DNA from: Casuarina equisetifolia
Taxonomy: Eukaryota > Streptophyta > Magnoliopsida > Fagales > Casuarinaceae
DNA length: 64,000 nucleotides
Reading direction: 5' to 3'
NCBI GenBank assembly: GCA_028551475.1
Contig: CM052361.1
Coordinates: forward strand, 131,501-195,500
Of this stretch, positions 58,435 to 64,000 are shown piece after piece. Below the pieces are notes generated by a model. The model was given only the letters and a program-made list of their open reading frames with translations. It was not told the DNA's origin and did no database searches. The translations under genes and the position numbers were made by a program. Each line of letters starts with the position of its first letter. Position 1 is the first letter of the stretch.

Positions 58435-61400
58435 TTGGTTGTTTTACTACTGATTAATATTAATACCGAATAATTCTAAGTTTAATCTAGTTTTTATTTT
58501 GTTAAAAAAAACAATTTTTTTTTCTTTCATTTTGTTTTGTTAGATTTTATTTTTCTTTTGCTTTATTATTGTTATTTTTTCTTTAAAAACAAAATTTTAA
58601 TATTTGTTTTAGTTGTTACTTTTCAGGAGTGTTGCTGACGTGTATGACCCGTAGCCAAAAAGAACAACTTGTTAATCTTGACCCAGAAATTGAACGCACA
58701 GTCAGAAGGCAACGAAAAGAGTTAAGAGAACAAAGAAGTGAAGTTAGAAAAATGACGGAGAATGATGATGCACGCAAGCTTCTAAAAGAATATGTTGCAC
58801 CAACAGTTCAGGGTGCCACATCAAGCATTAAAAGGCCTGCAATTCAAGCAAACAATTTTGAAATCAAGCCAGCACTCATTCAGATGCTTCAAAATTCTGT
58901 GCAATTTAGTGGGCTACCAAACGATGATCCAAATGCTCACATTGATGCTTTTCTTGAAATCTGTGACATGATTAAATACAATGGAGTCACAGATGATGCT
59001 GTTAGATTAAGGCTATTCCCATTTTATTTAAAAGACAAAGCTAAAAGTTGGCTTTCTTCTCTTCCTGCAGGATCAATTACAACATGGGATGATTTGGCTC
59101 AGAAATTTCTTAGTAAGTTCTTTCCTCCAGCAAAATCTGCCAAAATGCGTAACGATATTACCGCTTTTATGCAGATGGACAATGAATCATTATATGAAGC
59201 TTGGGAAAGATTCAAAGAGCTTTTAAGAATATGTCCACAACATGGACTACCCATATGGTTATAAGTACAAACTTTCTATAATGGGTCTAGTACAAATCTT
59301 TGTTTTATGCTTGATGCAGCTGCAGGAGGGGCTTTGAACAATAAGACACCAGAAGAAGCATATGATCTTCTGGAGGAAATGGCAAATAATAGTTATCAAT
59401 GGCCTACTAAGAGGTCACCAGTGAGGAAAGCTAGTGGAATTCATGAAGTAGATGCTTACACTGCAATGTATGCACAAATTGAAAAACTCAACAAGAAAAT
59501 AGATAACCTGAGTGCTCCAGTCATGAGGATTCAGAACATATTATGTGATCATTGTGGTGGAGGACATGCAAGCATAGAGTGCCAAGTAGGTAACACCTTT
59601 GCACAGGGTAGCAAAGATGCTAATTATGTTGGAAATTCAAATAGGCCACAAAATAATCCATACTCCAACACTTACAATCCGGGATGGCGTAACCACCCAA
59701 ATTTTTCATGGAGTAATTCTAATGCAATGAGGCCACCACCAGGGTTCAGGCAACCAGAAGAAAAGAAGCCTAACTTAGAGGAAATGGTTGCCAAGATGTT
59801 ACAGAACAACGAAACAAGAATGCAAAACCAAGAAGCTTCAATTCGAAATTTAGAGGTGCAAATAGGTCAGTTGGCTAATATGATTTCTGGAAGACAACAA
59901 GGTTCATTGCCAAGTAGCACAGAGAAGAATCCTATAGAAGATGCAAAGGTAATAACCTTGAGAAATGGCAAACAAGTGGGAAAAGATGATGTTGAGAAGG
60001 AAAATGTCAGGGATAAGGAAGATGATGTTAGCACGCAGCCTGAGGAGGCAACCAAGAGGACATTATTCCCTGATAATCCCAAGCCTTATGTGCCTCCAGT
60101 TCCATTTCCTCAGAGACTCCAGCAACATAAAATAGATAAGCAGTTTTCTAAATTTCTTGATGTATTTAAAAAATTGCATATTAACATTCTTTTTGCAGAT
60201 GCATTAGCTCAAATGCCCAGTTATACAAAATTTCTTAAGGAGATATTGAAAAACAAAAGGAAGCTGGAAGAGTATGAAACTGTGAAGCTAACTGAAGAAT
60301 GCTCAGCCATCTTACAAAACAAACTGCCTCCAAAATTAAAAGATCCAGGGAGTTTTACAATTCCTTGTACTATTGGAGATTCTCACTTTGATAAGGCATT
60401 ATGTGATTTAGGAGCTAGTATTAATCTAATGCCTTTTTTTGTTTTTAGGAAATTAGGATTGGGTGAAGTGAAGCCAACCACAGTGTCCCTACAATTGGCT
60501 GATCGATCAATTAAATATCCGAGGGGCATTGTAGAAGATGTATTGGTAAAAGTTGACAAATTCATTTTTCCTACAGATTTTATAGTACTTGACATGGAGG
60601 AAGACTTTGAGGTACCACTTATCTTAGGTCGACCTTTTCTAGCAACAGGAAGAGCTTTGATTGATGTACAACAAGGGAAGTTAATATTAAGAGTTCAAAA
60701 TGATTCTGTCACTTTTAATGTTTTTACTGCTATGAAACATCCATCTGATGATAGTTCTTGCTTTAGGGTTGAGACAATTGATAAGTTTGTGAATAAGATT
60801 TTTCAAGAAAAGGTTTTCAAGGATCCACTTGAAGCATGCTTGGTTCACCCAAAGAATGAGGAAATTGAAAGTGAAGAAATACAGGATTATGCCAATCTCA
60901 TGGAAGCAAATCCACCATATTCACAGCAAAAGGCAACAAAGTTTGAGGAGTTGGGACAACATATGACAAAACCTAAGCCATCAATTGAAGAGCCCCCAAC
61001 TCTTGAACTCAAGCCCTTACCTTCTCATTTGAAATATGTTTATTTAGATGAAGTTTCTACTTTGCCAGTAATTATATCTTCTTCTTTGACAAAATCAATG
61101 GAAGAGAAATTACTTCAGGTGTTGAGAGAGCATAAAGGAGCAATTGGATGGAAAATAGCTGACATCAAGGGAATTAGTCCTTCACTTTGCATGCACAAGA
61201 TTTTGATGGAAGAGTAGTACAAAGCTACTGTTCAACCTCAAAGGCGATTAAATCCAAAGATGCAAGAAGTGGTGAAGGCTAAGGTAATCAAGTTGCTTGA
61301 TGCAGGGATCATTTATCCTATCTCTGATAGTCCCTGGGTAAGTCCTGTGCAAGTTGTGCCAAAGAAGGGAGGTATGACTGTTCAAAGAAATGATAATAAT

Positions 61401-64000
61401 GAATTGATTCCAACTAGGACAGTTACTGGATGGCGTGTGTGTATAGATTATAGAAAACTAAATGATGCCACTAGAAAAGATCATTTCCCTTTACCATTTA
61501 TTGATCAAATGTTAGAAAGACTTACAGGACATGAATTTTATTGCTTTCTTGATGGGTATTCAGGGTATAATCAAATTCACATTGCACCAGAAGATCAAGA
61601 GAAAACCACTTTCACTTGTCCTTATGGTACCTTTGCTTTTAGAAGAATGCCCTTCGGTCTTTGTAATGCACCAGCCACTTTTCAGAGATGCATGATGGCC
61701 ATTTTTTCTGATATGGTTGAAAAATTCATTGAAATTTTCATGGATGATTTTTCTGTATTTGGTTCATCATTTGACATTTGTTTAGATAATTTAGCAAGGG
61801 TCTTACAAAGGTGTGAGGAGACTAACCTTGTTTTGAATTGGGAGAAGTGTCATTTTATGGTGCAGGAAGGAATAGTGCTTGGGCATAAGATATCTAAAAA
61901 ATGATTAGAGGTTGATCGAGCTAAAGTGGAGGTCATTGCAAAACTGCCCCCACCAACATCAGTGAAACTTGTTAGAGGCTTTTTAGGGCATGCAGGATTC
62001 TATAGGCGATTCATAAAAGATTTTTCTAAAATCACTAGACCTCTTTCAAGTTTGTTGGTTAAAGATGTGAAATATAACTTTTCTGATGAATGCTTGCAGG
62101 CTTTTAACACTTTAAAGGAAAAGTTAGTATCAGCACCAATCATGGCAGCACCAGAATGGGACTTACCTTTTGAGCTAATGTGTGATGCTAGTGATTTTAC
62201 AGTAGGAGCTGTTTTGGGACAACGGAAGAATGGAGTTTTTCAGACCATTTACTATGCCAGTCGAACCTTGTCAGGTGTACAATTGAATTATTCAACAACA
62301 GAAAAAGAACTTTTGGCAGTAGTATTTACTTTTGATAAATTTCGTTCTTATCTAATTGGTTCAAAAGTTATTGTTTATTCTGACCACTCTGCTCTTAAGC
62401 ATCTACTTGAAAAGAAATAATCAAAACCTAGGTTAATCAGGTGGATTCTATTGCTACAAGAGTTTGATTTGGAGATCAAGGATAAGAAGGGGACCGAAAA
62501 TCTAGTTGCAGATCATTTGTCCAGAATTCCCAATCTGAAGGAAGAAGATCAACTGATTATGGAAGAATTTCCTGATGAAAATATTTTTGTGCTCCAATCC
62601 ATCCAAATTCCCTGGTATGCTGATTTTGTCAATTATTTGGTAAGTAATGTTCTTCCTCCTGAAATGTCATATCAACAAAGAAAAAAAATTCTTTTCTGAC
62701 CTCAAACATTATTTTTGGGAAGAGCCTTTCTTGTTTAAAGTATGTGTAGACCAGGTTATAAGGAGATGTGTTCCTGAGGAAAAGATGGCTAGTATCCTAC
62801 ACCATTGTCATGCTAGAGAAGCTGGTGGTCATTTTGGTGCCACCAGAACTGCAGTTAAGGTTTTACAGTCTGGATTTTATTGGCCTACACTTTTTAGAGA
62901 TGCATATTCATATGTAGTTGCATGTGATCAATGTCAAAGAACTGGGAATATTTCTAGGAAACATGAGATGCCTCTAAACAATGTTGTTGTGTGTGAGTTA
63001 TTTGATGTTTGGGGTATTGACTTCATGGGACCCTTTCCACCTTCTTATGGAAATATGTATATTTTGGTGGCTGTTGAGTATGTGTCTAAGTGGGTAGAAG
63101 CAGTAGCATTGCCTATAAATGATGCTAAAGTTGTGGTTAAATTCTTAAAGAAAAATATTTTTACCCGTTTTGGCACTCCTAGGGCAATCATAAGTGATAG
63201 AGGGACCCATTTTTGCAACAAACAATTTGAAGCACTTTTGGGTAAGTATGGGGTTACCCATAAGATTGCTACCCCTTATCACCCTCAGACTAGTGGTCAA
63301 GTTGAGATATCAAATAGGGAAATTTAGAGAATTTTGGAAAAAACTGTGAATGCCTCAAGGAAAGATTGGTCAATGAAACTTGATAATGCACTTTGGGCCT
63401 ATAGAACAGCATTCAAAACACCAATTGGAATGTCTCCTTTTAGGCTAGTGTTTGGGAAGGCTTGTCATCTACCGGTAGAATTAGAGCATAAAGCATATTG
63501 GGCTTTGAAATTTTTGAACTTTGATATGCAGTCTGCAGGTGAAACTCGATTGTTGCAGCTGAATGAATTGCAGGAATTACGAGATGAGGCCTACGAAAAT
63601 GCCAAAATATACAAGGAGCGGACAAAAAGATGGCATGACAAACACATATTAAGGAGAGAGTTTGTGGTTGGCCAAAAAGTATTACTTTATAACTCTCGTC
63701 TTAAATTGTTTCCAGGTAAATTGCGGTCTCGATGGTCTGGCCCTTTCATAGTCACTAAGGTATTTCCATATGGAGCAATAGAAGTTGCAAATGACACCCA
63801 AGGCACGTTTAAGGTGAATGGTCAGCGTTTGAAGCCCTACTTTGAGGGAGTCAATATGCAGAAGACTACCATTGATCTTTTTCCTCCTTGAGTAGCTACA
63901 TTGAAGATAGTTTGGCTGAAAACTATAAAGCAAGCGCTTCTTGGGAGGCAACCCAAGCATTTTATTGGTTCTTTTGTTGAAAATTTTGTCACCACCATCT

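Larger units (their letters stand above)
57348..64000 (+). mobile_element. Athila-type Ty3/gypsy element, 5' LTR, gag and pol
   Basis: The LTR starts TGATAACTCTA at 57348 and ends ACCGAACA near 58410. It is followed by TGGCGCCGTTGCCGGGGA, the tRNA-Asp-type primer site usual for Athila. Gag starts near 58645 (MTRSQKEQLVNLDPEIER; FPFYLKDKAKSWLSSLPAGS). Further parts: an Asn-rich gag C-terminus with CDHCGGGHASIEC near 59550; protease (LCDLGASINLMP near 60400); reverse transcriptase (VCIDYRKLND, FMDDFSVFGSSF near 61740); RNase H (MCDASDFTVGAVLGQ near 62180); integrase ([40 protein letters not shown]) to about 63890. The 3' part, including any env-like region and 3' LTR, lies outside. About six breaks. 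It sits inside the inverted copia copy and is therefore younger than that insertion. Confidence 0.88.

Overview
This is nuclear DNA of a flowering plant, most likely a eudicot. Host genes carry GT-AG introns with AT-rich interiors. There is an LRR receptor kinase of the RPK family, a UPF0496 (DUF677) cluster, a DUF3754 gene and ankyrin/PGG genes, and plant-type Ty1/copia, chromovirus, Athila-type and LINE elements fill much of the right half. A 500-base run of N at 53676-54175 is a scaffold gap.

Left part (1-30100), gene-bearing. The 3' end of a DUF3754 membrane-protein gene (+) is followed by an intronless RPK2-like LRR receptor kinase (-). Then come three tandem UPF0496 genes (-) and a small seven-exon receptor-like kinase (-). 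The UPF0496 genes sit in a three-fold segmental duplication that also copied the 3' part of the neighbouring kinase. Two decayed relics of that kinase's sixth exon lie after copies 1 and 2, where the intact kinase lies after copy 3. Copies 1 and 2 are open but lack the hydrophobic segment found in copy 3; copy 3 keeps it but has a one-base frame slip. A Ty3/gypsy chromovirus (12081-17795, TSD GGACA) split the first duplication unit by landing in a 92-bp tandem repeat upstream of copy 1. As I recall, Arabidopsis has a UPF0496 gene and a DUF3754 gene adjacent (At3g19330/At3g19340), which would make this a conserved neighbourhood.

Middle (30100-43000), gene fragments and elements. A 5'-truncated copia remnant abuts an orphan first exon of an AMMECR1-like gene. 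About 3 kb further on are three consecutive exons of a KCBP-type kinesin with an in-frame stop. A very young copia element (37003-42787) lies just after the kinesin fragment.

Right part (43000-64000). Two ankyrin/PGG paralogues (43541-45214, broken; 52252-52983, open but without its second exon) flank a LINE ORF1 relic. Beyond the gap a second copia copy of the same family lies in inverted orientation. It is interrupted at 57348 by an Athila-type element that runs off the window.

I found no CRISPR array, no complete tRNA or rRNA gene and no obviously new multi-gene system. The most unusual items are the UPF0496 duplication with its divergent membrane segment, the kinase with DAG instead of DFG, and the N-terminal repeat expansions in both ankyrin genes.
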